From: CG-Epi1 sp964634895
GTDB lineage: Archaea > Thermoplasmatota > Poseidoniia > MGIII > CG-Epi1
Length of the DNA: 5,458 bases
NCBI GenBank assembly: GCA_964634895.1
Contig: CAZWJS010000053.1
Location: forward strand, 1-5,458
Reading direction: 5' to 3'
Shown here: positions 1 to 5,458 of the stretch, piece after piece
Position numbering within the stretch: position 1 is the stretch's first letter
Layout of the letters: every line of letters starts with the position of its first letter
Position numbers and translations under genes: made by a program
Notes under the pieces: model-generated
What the model saw: only the letters and a program-made list of their open reading frames with translations
The model's database searches: none
Told to the model about the DNA's origin: nothing

Positions 1-11
1 AAACGAATCCT

Positions 12-32
12 TTATATATTACTTTTTATAAT
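12..32 (+). promoter_or_regulatory. TATA-like promoter of the recombinase gene
   Basis: Two overlapping AT-rich boxes are visible: TTTATATAT near 12-19 and TTTATAAT at 25-32. The second is centred about 24 nt before the ATG at 52, the same distance seen at the other three genes in this window. This suggests archaeal TBP/TFB-type initiation giving a nearly leaderless mRNA. The upstream edge of the window cuts off any further regulatory sequence. Confidence 0.45.
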
Positions 33-51
33 GTATATTATCGAAAGTAAT

Positions 52-969
52 ATGGATATTATCGCAGAAAACAGCCCAGACCTCCAAAAAATGGTGATGT
101 CTGTAGTAAACCAACGTCAAAACCAAAATAGTAGACAAACATACTATACTGCACTAACTCAATTTTTCAATTGGTACAGCGCAGGAGACAATCAAGGCAT
201 TACTGCCGAGATAATTCGCGAGTATCTATTGTACTTAGAAAATAGTGGAAAATCCAAATCCACCATTTCTACCACATTATCAGTACTAAGGCAACTTTTC
301 AAAGATTTGCGAAGACTGGAAGTAATTGATGAAAAAATATACAATGATCTTTTGGAAATAAAATTTAAGAGACAAATCGGTCAAAGGCACAAAACCTGGC
401 TAGAACAGGAAGAGGTCCAGAAATTGATTAATAACCTGAAGTCGGAGAAAATGAGTGTTGTAAGAGATAGAGCACTGATTGCGATAATGACTGGTTGTGG
501 TTTACGACGTTTTGAAATATCTGATTTGAATGTAACTCAAATGAAACAAGTACAGGGAAGATGGGCTTTCACAGACATCAAAGGAAAAGGAGATAGGTAC
601 AGAACTGTTGCAATCCCTGAATATGCAATGAAATGTCTAGAGGAATGGCTTGAAATCAGCAAAAACGTGGGGAAAACAGACCGAATATTCTTTTCGATAC
701 GAAAAAACGGAGAAATTGGAAACACTATGATAACCCCACAAGGAATAAGGGATATTGTAGCAAAACATTCCAAAAATATATTGGATAAACAAATTCTCCC
801 CCATGATCTCAGGAGAACTTATGCACAATTATCATATAAAGCAGGAGCTCCTTTGAGACAAGTTCAACTAAGTTTAGGTCACAGTAGTATTCGAACCACA
901 GAAATTTATCTAGGATTAGACCAGGATTTGACTAATGCTCCTGGCGATTATTTAGATATCGCAGTCTAA
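52..969 (+). CDS. Tyrosine recombinase/integrase (XerC/D-like)
   Basis: This is a site-specific DNA recombinase of the tyrosine family, which cuts and rejoins DNA through a covalent 3'-phosphotyrosine link. Residue numbers count from the upstream ATG at 31 (312 aa). An N-terminal SAM-like core-binding domain spans about 15-115, with the catalytic domain at about 120-300. All expected active-site residues are visible: R159 in GLRRFE, K186 in KGKGDRYR, H258 and R261 in PHDLRR, H284 in LGHS and the nucleophile Y293 in TTEIY. The length is typical of Xer-type enzymes. The ATG at 52 (residue 8) is preferred because a TATA-like box lies 24 nt before it; the ATG at 31 is the alternative and would have no box at the right distance. 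The gene converges on a lipoprotein gene, with only 16 bp between the stops. Its last 14 codons are repeated at 3025-3066, so its 3' end may be its own recombination site. The target site and partner element are unknown; a housekeeping archaeal Xer role is possible but the context favours a mobile or cassette role. Confidence 0.93.
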   Translation: MDIIAENSPDLQKMVMSVVNQRQNQNSRQTYYTALTQFFNWYSAGDNQGITAEIIREYLLYLENSGKSKSTISTTLSVLRQLFKDLRRLEVIDEKIYNDLLEIKFKRQIGQRHKTWLEQEEVQKLINNLKSEKMSVVRDRALIAIMTGCGLRRFEISDLNVTQMKQVQGRWAFTDIKGKGDRYRTVAIPEYAMKCLEEWLEISKNVGKTDRIFFSIRKNGEIGNTMITPQGIRDIVAKHSKNILDKQILPHDLRRTYAQLSYKAGAPLRQVQLSLGHSSIRTTEIYLGLDQDLTNAPGDYLDIAV

Positions 970-970
970 A
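928..970 (+). repeat. Direct repeat copy 1: 3' end of the recombinase gene
   Basis: These 43 bp encode the last 13 residues (LTNAPGDYLDIAV) and stop of the recombinase, plus one A. They match 3025-3067 at 40 of 43 positions. The mismatches are at 939 (T/A), 952 (T/C) and 960 (C/T), and all are synonymous. Similarity stops sharply on both sides. The copy sits at the boundary between the recombinase and LP1, as the second copy sits at the boundary with LP2. It may be an attachment site embedded in the gene, or simply the intact member of an old duplication. Confidence 0.9.
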
Positions 971-976
971 GATTAA

Positions 977-992
977 TAATTAGAACTAATTA
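977..992. repeat. Perfect 7-bp inverted repeat between convergent genes
   Basis: TAATTAG, a 2-nt spacer AA, and CTAATTA form a perfect dyad in the gap between the recombinase stop and the LP1 stop codon, which it overlaps (986-988). Its place between convergent stops suggests a bidirectional termination or mRNA-end element, or a small protein-binding dyad. It is AT-rich and has no T-run, so it is not a classical intrinsic terminator. No equivalent exists at the second int-tail/LP2 junction, where only 1 bp separates the stops. Confidence 0.35.
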
Positions 993-2995
993 GTATCTGC
1001 ACATGTATCTCCCTTATTCTCTGAACTTACGCCATCAGGACAAACAGTTTGATGCCAATGTACTCCAAAAAAATCTGCATATCCTATATCTGCATTTCGT
1101 AAATTAGCACCACCAAGCTCTGCACCGCGTAAATCAGCAAAAAAGAGAGATGTTCCAGACAAGTCAGCACCAGATAAATCTGCACCGCGTAAATCAATTC
1201 CTGTCAAATCCAATCCAGATAAATTCATTCCATGTAAATCTGCTCCAGCACAATTACCAAACGTAACGAGTGGGCATTTTGTTAGATTATTTACACCATT
1301 GAGATTCAGTGGAATATACCTCAAATCAGCCCCGTCCATGACAACAATAATATCTATTACTGATAGATTTGAAGATATAGATGCCTGAGGCAATACTTTG
1401 AACGCTCCATATTCTCTAGAGGTAGATTTGATAGCTTTAACAGAAGGACCAAATTCAGATTCGCCTCTGACCATTTTACTGTATTCTACATATGGAGTAA
1501 GTGCATTTCTCCACCAGAAAACATGAACATTTGGAAGACTTCCTTCAATACCTTCATCAACTGATATGGAAGGATGATATAAATTATCTATTGGTAATTC
1601 AATGGGATTTACCCACACTTCTCGTAACTTCCCTTCAGAACCGCCTATTTTTGTAGTATAGCCAGAATTATAGTCTTGTGAATTTGATGCTGACGAGTTA
1701 AATTCGTAATACATGATACGCCATTTACCATTATACCCTTCGTCCTTAACCTCAGCTAAAATATGAAGATAATTATCACTATCTATGGTAGTTGACAAAC
1801 GATAATGGCTCAATACTCCTTCATTTTCCCCTAAAATTGATGAGCTATTCTCAGTACTCATTCCTGCTCTAATTCGAGGGATTAATTTATCCCGCAAAAA
1901 CCATGTCGACTCTGACGCATCTAATTCATATATTTTCATTGCATGTTCGTTATAATACTCACCTCCAACAAAAAGAACCTTGTTATTATTATCAACAACA
2001 ATATTTTGAGATAGATATGCATCGCCCAAACTTGGTAAAGCAGTAAACCCTGTTGAATTGATTTTGTATGCTACTGTAGAACGCGATGACCCATCCTCCC
2101 TCCAAGTGATATACACATTGTCATTTCGGTCCACGTCCATGTCGAAATAATATTGATACCTATTTGCAGTCGCAGGGAGGAGCCCTCCTCCATCCTCTAA
2201 AGTGAAAGGATCTTTCCATATTCCACTCAAGTAATTATCGCATCGAGCATAATATCCCACATGCCCATACCCTGAATATGTGAATCCAGCGTCTACTTTT
2301 TCGGGTGAAGCAGGAATATTACCATAATCACTGAAAACAACATGTAATCGATCCTGACTATCTATAACGATAGAAGGTGTGTAATACATAGATACACCAG
2401 AATACGATGTGGTTCGAATTGGTGTAGGTGTGTCCCAAGCAGAACCATTACCACTTGTATACATGGGGGTCCATTCTCCCAGATACACGCCACTGAATAC
2501 TACATGCAAACGTCCATTGGAATCTCTTGCGATACTATTCTCTTGAAATGAAGTTAAGGTCTTAGCATTGGAACTATCGATTCCATAACCGAGAAATGAA
2601 GAGGGAACTGGTGGATTTAATGAATCAGAATGCAATTTAATAATAAGTGCTTCCAAGCTGGCAACATAGGATAAGTTTACATCTTCTCCGTCCTCGCCAT
2701 CAACTCCATCACGCCCATGGCACACTATATGCTGACCATCGACCTCTGTATCTTCCAAATTTCCACTGCCATTTTCATCAATCCCATATTCGATGATAAC
2801 TCCACCATTAGGACAATCATCTAATGAATCATATTCAGTCGCACGCGAAATCGTGGAATATTTTGATTCGTTCTCTAAATCTGAAGAATCGTCTTCAACA
2901 TCTGTCTCTTCTTCAACAGGTAAATCTTCAGAATCTATACATCCTGTGAAAGAAGCTGAAAGCAGTACTAAAACAAACAAATAGACTTTGTTCAT
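986..2995 (-). CDS. LP1: secreted lipoprotein with EF-hand-like module, propeller-like repeats and pentapeptide repeats
   Basis: This is a predicted surface-anchored protein of 669 aa with no recognisable enzyme motif. Residues 1-18 are a signal peptide and C19 in FTGC is a lipobox-type cysteine. An acidic linker covers 21-45. A module at about 55-94 is bounded by C61 and C92 and carries a 12-residue EF-hand-like loop at 73-84 (D, N, S, G, L, E at positions 1, 3, 5, 6, 8, 12); from memory it resembles the DUF7151 family. A short GxD tract follows (94-105). Residues ~150-560 hold repeated strands such as DSNGRLHVVFS, DSQDRLHVVFS, DRNDNVYITW, DSDNYLHILAE and NVHVFWW, typical of a BNR/sialidase-like beta-propeller. 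Pentapeptide repeats of A(D/N)LxG type occupy ~583-645, ending in a Cys-bounded CPDG...TC tail (652-665). The start is fixed by alignment with LP2 and a TATA-like box 24 nt upstream. The gene is monocistronic and converges on the recombinase. A role in adhesion, ligand binding or cell-surface interaction is inferred only. Confidence 0.88.
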   Translation of the reverse strand: MNKVYLFVLVLLSASFTGCIDSEDLPVEEETDVEDDSSDLENESKYSTISRATEYDSLDDCPNGGVIIEYGIDENGSGNLEDTEVDGQHIVCHGRDGVDGEDGEDVNLSYVASLEALIIKLHSDSLNPPVPSSFLGYGIDSSNAKTLTSFQENSIARDSNGRLHVVFSGVYLGEWTPMYTSGNGSAWDTPTPIRTTSYSGVSMYYTPSIVIDSQDRLHVVFSDYGNIPASPEKVDAGFTYSGYGHVGYYARCDNYLSGIWKDPFTLEDGGGLLPATANRYQYYFDMDVDRNDNVYITWREDGSSRSTVAYKINSTGFTALPSLGDAYLSQNIVVDNNNKVLFVGGEYYNEHAMKIYELDASESTWFLRDKLIPRIRAGMSTENSSSILGENEGVLSHYRLSTTIDSDNYLHILAEVKDEGYNGKWRIMYYEFNSSASNSQDYNSGYTTKIGGSEGKLREVWVNPIELPIDNLYHPSISVDEGIEGSLPNVHVFWWRNALTPYVEYSKMVRGESEFGPSVKAIKSTSREYGAFKVLPQASISSNLSVIDIIVVMDGADLRYIPLNLNGVNNLTKCPLVTFGNCAGADLHGMNLSGLDLTGIDLRGADLSGADLSGTSLFFADLRGAELGGANLRNADIGYADFFGVHWHQTVCPDGVSSENKGDTCADTN

Positions 2996-2996
2996 A
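2715..2996 (-). repeat. Conserved 5' gene module, copy in LP1
   Basis: This stretch encodes residues 1 to about 94 of LP1 and aligns with 4773-5039 of LP2, with LP1 carrying 15 nt more in the acidic linker. The first 20 codons give identical residues with only a few silent differences. Homology ends one base upstream of the ATG and, on the other side, at the end of the CHG motif. The promoters and the remaining ~560 residues are unrelated. Confidence 0.85.
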
Positions 2997-3014
2997 AAAT
3001 ACTAAATTCTATTA

Positions 3015-3026
3015 CTATATAATATT
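3015..3026 (-). promoter_or_regulatory. TATA-like promoter of LP1
   Basis: On the minus strand the sequence reads AATATTATATAG, with the TATATAA-like core centred about 24 nt before the LP1 start codon at 2995. This matches archaeal promoter geometry for a leaderless transcript. The box abuts and slightly overlaps the left edge of the duplicated recombinase tail at 3025, so any BRE element would lie inside the tail copy. The promoter therefore sits exactly at the cassette or duplication junction. Confidence 0.5.
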
Positions 3027-3067
3027 GACTAATGCACCTGGCGATTATCTAGATATTGCAGTCTAAA
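3025..3067 (+). pseudogene. Orphan copy of the recombinase 3' end (direct repeat copy 2)
   Basis: This copy encodes LTNAPGDYLDIAV and a stop in the same orientation as the recombinase, but nothing resembling integrase precedes it: the codons just upstream are the AT-rich LP1 promoter. It differs from 928-970 at three positions (3036, 3049, 3057), all silent, which suggests it evolved as coding sequence or is maintained as a frame-restoring site. It ends one base before the LP2 stop codon. It is either a remnant of a second recombinase gene or the far end of an inserted LP1 cassette. Confidence 0.82.
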
Positions 3068-5038
3068 TTACTCGTAAAAGATGTTAGTTTCTGGAAAGGA
3101 ATTCCAATATAATTCAAGGCCTGTAAAGCCATCATTAGCTGTAAACAACAGAATATTACCTACTGCATACATTTCAGTGTAGTCTAAACCAGAATCGCCA
3201 CCATATCTTATATCTTTAACCATTATAGTACCTTGCATAGTTCCATCACTTCTCCACAACTCATATCCAAACGAACCATCATTCGCACTGAAATACAAAA
3301 GCTCCCCACCTAATCCGTCACTGACTACTGTCAAAGCAAACGGATAACTACTACTTGATCCTGGGAATATATCTTTGACCAATAATGTATGGGAACCTCC
3401 ACCTGGATTACCATCTGTTTTCCATAATTCATATCCATCATCACAATCAGTAGCTGTAAAATAAAGCCAACCCCCCATAACAACAAAATCTTGTGGATAG
3501 CTACCAGAACCTCCAGGACATACATTATAAACCATTACAGTTCCTTCTTCAGTACCATCTGTTTTCCAAAGTTCATATCCTTCATTAGTCCCTTCATTTG
3601 CTGAAAAATAAATAGCATCTCCAAAAACAGTTAGATATTGTGGACTAGAGCCAGAGGATCCTTGACGGATATCTTTTACCATCACAGTCCCGTCCTCAGT
3701 TCCATCCGTTTTCCAGATTTCAGATCCATGCTCGTCCGAAGCCCTGAAATAGAGCATGTCATCAAAAGGCGTAAGGAAACCAACGTACGAGTTTCCACCA
3801 TTTGAATTGATATCTTTTACCATCATAGTTCCTTCTTCGGTACCATCTGTCTTCCAGAGCTCATAATTACCAGAGTCGGCTTCGTCCCATGAATCTCTGG
3901 CAATAAAATATAAGGAACCATTAACTTCAACGAAACCACTTGGATAAGAACCATTTGGAATTCCATATGAATTATTGCCCGGGAAAATATCCTTCACAAG
4001 TTGAGCTCCATTAATTGGATGCCAGCGCCATAATTCGACACCGAAATCAACATCAGATGCTTTAAAAATCAGCATATTTCCAAGTGCGGTTATTTCGCTT
4101 ATACCTGAACCTGTTTGTCCTTCCACGATATCTTCAACCATCACAGTTCCTTCTTCAGTACCATCTGTCATCCATAACTCAGTTCCATTTACACCATCAT
4201 TTGCACTGAAAAAGAGTAAATCTCCCATAATTTCAAAATTAGAGGGAGAACTTCCATAACTTCCTTCATAAATATCTTTGAAAAGACTAACAATTCCAGT
4301 ATTTAATTCGGCAATCCAAAGTTCATTACCATGATTATTTGTGGTTGCTGTGAAAAACACATCGCCATTAAACTCAATAAAATTATTCATATTAGTATTA
4401 CCTGTACCAATGTTAATATCAGACATAAGACCTACAGTTCTGCTTGTACACAATATAGTAGATGTATCTATTTCTCCAACCTCTAAATGTCCGTTAGCTG
4501 AAATACCATTTCCATCTCCATTGTCCAATCCATAGGATATTACACGACCACCGAAATCACAACCAAGAGAATCATCTGGATCATCTATTCTTGTTAGAAG
4601 TGTCTCATTGGAAAGACCTGCATTTGAACCGTCCTCACCATCCTTACCATCTTCTCCATGTTCTCCATCAAGACCATCTTGACCGTCTTGACCATCTTCT
4701 CCATGTTCTCCATCAAGACCATCTTGACCGTCTTGTCCATCTTCTCCATGTTCTCCATCAAGACCATCTTGACCATGGCACACTATATGCTGACCATCTA
4801 CCTCAGTCTCTTCTAAAGTTCCATTCCCATTTTCATCAATTCCATACTCAATGATAACGCCCCCATTAGGACAGTCAGCCAATGAATCATATTCCGTTGA
4901 ACGAGATATCGAAGAATATTTTGGTCCGTCTTCTATATTTGAAGAATCTTCTTCCTCCATAGGTAGTTCATCAGATTCTATACAACCTGTAAAAGAAGCT
5001 GAAAGCAATACTAACACAAACAAATAGACTTTGTTCAT
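3068..5038 (-). CDS. LP2: secreted lipoprotein with collagen-like tract and ELWxxDGT repeats
   Basis: This is a predicted surface lipoprotein of 656 aa. The ATG at 5038 is chosen over an in-frame ATG at 5053 because the protein then begins MNKVYLFV exactly like LP1 and a TATA-like box lies 24 nt upstream. A signal peptide covers 1-18 and the lipobox cysteine is C19; an acidic linker follows. A Cys-bounded module (C56-C87) contains an EF-hand-like loop at 68-79. A collagen-like G-x-x tract runs from about 89 to 137 and is built on a 15-residue unit. A second, looser Cys-bounded module (C160-C197) follows. From ~205 to 650 there are nine ELW-type motifs, at residues 239, 287, 335, 393, 440, 489, 537, 593 and 642, spaced 47-58 residues apart; several read ELWKTDGTEEGT followed by VMVKDI and a later YFSAN strand. 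These match the ELWxxDGT repeat family and probably fold as a beta-propeller. The gene converges on the orphan recombinase tail with a 1-bp gap. Its ligand is unknown and no catalytic motif is evident. Confidence 0.9.
   Translation of the reverse strand: MNKVYLFVLVLLSASFTGCIESDELPMEEEDSSNIEDGPKYSSISRSTEYDSLADCPNGGVIIEYGIDENGNGTLEETEVDGQHIVCHGQDGLDGEHGEDGQDGQDGLDGEHGEDGQDGQDGLDGEHGEDGKDGEDGSNAGLSNETLLTRIDDPDDSLGCDFGGRVISYGLDNGDGNGISANGHLEVGEIDTSTILCTSRTVGLMSDINIGTGNTNMNNFIEFNGDVFFTATTNNHGNELWIAELNTGIVSLFKDIYEGSYGSSPSNFEIMGDLLFFSANDGVNGTELWMTDGTEEGTVMVEDIVEGQTGSGISEITALGNMLIFKASDVDFGVELWRWHPINGAQLVKDIFPGNNSYGIPNGSYPSGFVEVNGSLYFIARDSWDEADSGNYELWKTDGTEEGTMMVKDINSNGGNSYVGFLTPFDDMLYFRASDEHGSEIWKTDGTEDGTVMVKDIRQGSSGSSPQYLTVFGDAIYFSANEGTNEGYELWKTDGTEEGTVMVYNVCPGGSGSYPQDFVVMGGWLYFTATDCDDGYELWKTDGNPGGGSHTLLVKDIFPGSSSSYPFALTVVSDGLGGELLYFSANDGSFGYELWRSDGTMQGTIMVKDIRYGGDSGLDYTEMYAVGNILLFTANDGFTGLELYWNSFPETNIFYE
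4647..4774 (-). repeat. 45-bp in-frame tandem repeat (2.8 copies)
   Basis: Units start at 4647, 4692 and 4737 with exact 45-bp spacing; the first two differ at one base (4691 A, 4736 T) and the third stops after 38 bp at the CCATGG that begins the conserved module. Each unit encodes the 15 residues GLDGEHGEDGQDGQD (in register), forming the collagen-like tract of LP2. Near-perfect identity suggests recent expansion and probable length variation between strains, always in frame. Confidence 0.9.
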
Positions 5039-5039
5039 A
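4773..5039 (-). repeat. Conserved 5' gene module, copy in LP2
   Basis: This is the counterpart of 2715-2996. It covers the signal peptide, lipobox, acidic linker (15 nt shorter than in LP1) and the Cys-bounded EF-hand-like module. The match is strongest over the signal peptide and over the stretch next to CCATGG, which is identical for about 25 bp. It is a possible substrate for homologous recombination between the two lipoprotein genes. Confidence 0.85.
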
Positions 5040-5057
5040 GTTATGCAGTGCATAGTT

Positions 5058-5067
5058 CTATTTAATT
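5058..5067 (-). promoter_or_regulatory. TATA-like promoter of LP2
   Basis: The minus strand reads AATTAAATAG, with TTAAATA centred about 24 nt before the LP2 start at 5038. No Shine-Dalgarno is seen between the box and the ATG. This supports both leaderless archaeal initiation and the choice of 5038 over 5053 as the start. Confidence 0.45.
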
Positions 5068-5075
5068 TTGATTAA

Positions 5076-5084
5076 CATATATAG
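5076..5084 (+). promoter_or_regulatory. TATA-like promoter of the zinc-ribbon membrane protein gene
   Basis: CATATATAG lies with its centre 24 nt before the GTG at 5104, back to back with the LP2 promoter in a 65-bp divergent region. A GAGG at 5084-5087 is about 16 nt from the GTG, too far for a typical ribosome binding site. The geometry supports leaderless initiation at or near the GTG. Confidence 0.45.
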
Positions 5085-5103
5085 AGGAATCAAATATTAC
5101 AAC

Positions 5104-5458
5104 GTGGCAAATTACAGAGATCTAATAAATTTTTTCACCGGTGGACAAGCTGATATAAGAAGAAAAAGAGCAAAAAAAGATTTTTGTATTAATTGCGATA
5201 CTGGCGATAGCAAAAAAATAGGAAAAGGCAAAAGATGCACGGTGTGTGACTGCAAATTATCAGTAAATCCTTATTTTGGAAACTGGGAACCCTACACTAA
5301 ATTACGCCCATTTGCCCAGATAAGGCTAGCAATTCCTATATTTTTGCTAATATTCTCTTGGGGCGCCTTTCTTATAATTCAGAACAATAAAATAGGAGAA
5401 CCATGTGACACACAGCTTGAAGGTACGTCCTGTGGAACTGCATTGGGGATGCTTTTTG
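5104..5458 (+). CDS. Zinc-ribbon membrane protein, N-terminal part (cut by window end)
   Basis: The frame is open from a GTG start through the last base (118 codons plus one base), so the gene is incomplete here. The N-terminus is short and basic (RRKRAKK near residues 19-25). Two CxxC pairs, C28/C31 and C45/C48, about 14 residues apart, with C50 beside the second pair, form a probable zinc ribbon. A hydrophobic segment at about 75-93 (IPIFLLIFSWGAFLII) is a predicted transmembrane helix, and two further cysteines (C101, C110) follow it. This suggests a membrane protein with a cytoplasmic zinc finger; the function is not recognised. The GTG is chosen because a TATA-like box lies 24 nt upstream and the next in-frame Met is only at residue 116. 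It is divergent from LP2 and has no visible link to the recombinase. Confidence 0.75.
   Translation, partial: MANYRDLINFFTGGQADIRRKRAKKDFCINCDTGDSKKIGKGKRCTVCDCKLSVNPYFGNWEPYTKLRPFAQIRLAIPIFLLIFSWGAFLIIQNNKIGEPCDTQLEGTSCGTALGMLF

Noticed and set aside
537..828. Two minus-strand open frames inside the recombinase gene
   Set aside because: They overlap the catalytic core of a clearly real gene, show no recognisable domain and have no promoter or ribosome-site support.
930..966. Core-site dyad inside the 43-bp repeat (GCGAT at 944-948 and ATCGC at 958-962, outer GACT/AGTC)
   Set aside because: The GCGAT/ATCGC pairing is lost in the second copy, where the right arm reads ATTGC, and the arms are too short for a standard tyrosine-recombinase core. 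The repeat may still be a site, but this dyad is not good evidence for it.
2996..3024. Further degraded recombinase sequence ahead of the orphan tail
   Set aside because: Reading the frame upstream of the TTG at 3025 gives no match to the residues before Leu300 of the recombinase. Similarity begins abruptly at 3025.
4647..4774. CRISPR-like array
   Set aside because: The 45-bp units are directly adjacent with no spacers, stay in frame with LP2 and encode a G-x-x pattern.
4591..4854. Open frame on the + strand encoding a His/Leu-rich repetitive protein
   Set aside because: It is the antisense reading of the collagen-like 45-bp repeats of LP2. Its repetition is a by-product of that tract, and it has no promoter-like box at the expected distance.
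5039..5053. Upstream in-frame ATG for LP2 giving an MHCIT extension
   Set aside because: The extension is absent from LP1, whose start is otherwise identical. It would put a polar segment before the signal peptide and would not fit the TATA spacing.

Overview
The window looks archaeal, most likely from a marine planktonic euryarchaeon of the Poseidoniales (Marine Group II) type. This is an inference from three things. The DNA is AT-rich. All four genes have an AT-rich TATA-like box centred about 24 nt before the start codon with no well-placed Shine-Dalgarno, as expected for leaderless archaeal transcripts. The large secreted lipoproteins combine a short signal and Cys, an acidic linker, a Cys-bounded EF-hand-like module and ELWxxDGT, propeller or pentapeptide repeats, a style common in that group. 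A marine bacterium is not excluded.

Layout: (1) a complete tyrosine recombinase on the + strand (52-969) with all expected catalytic residues; (2) a convergent lipoprotein gene, LP1 (986-2995, - strand), with a beta-propeller-like middle and a pentapeptide-repeat C-terminus; (3) a 43-bp copy of the very end of the recombinase gene (3025-3067) that has no gene body in front of it; (4) a second convergent lipoprotein gene, LP2 (3068-5038, - strand), sharing the N-terminal module of LP1 but continuing into a collagen-like tract and ELWxxDGT repeats; (5) a 65-bp divergent promoter region; (6) the start of a zinc-ribbon membrane protein on the + strand (5104 to the window edge). There is no gene-free stretch longer than about 65 bp.

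The main observation is that the last 14 codons of the recombinase gene (13 residues plus stop, and one following A) occur twice as a direct repeat flanking LP1. The copies differ at three positions and all three changes are synonymous. Each copy is followed at once by the 3' end of a lipoprotein gene in the opposite orientation. The layout therefore reads as [int tail > < LP1][int tail > < LP2]. This could be a site-specific cassette array in which the recombinase's own 3' end is the attachment site and exchange always restores its reading frame. It could also be the scar of an ancient int-lipoprotein tandem duplication that lost the second int body. The two lipoproteins share their first ~90 residues and then diverge completely, which fits a system that varies surface proteins, but activity cannot be shown from sequence alone.
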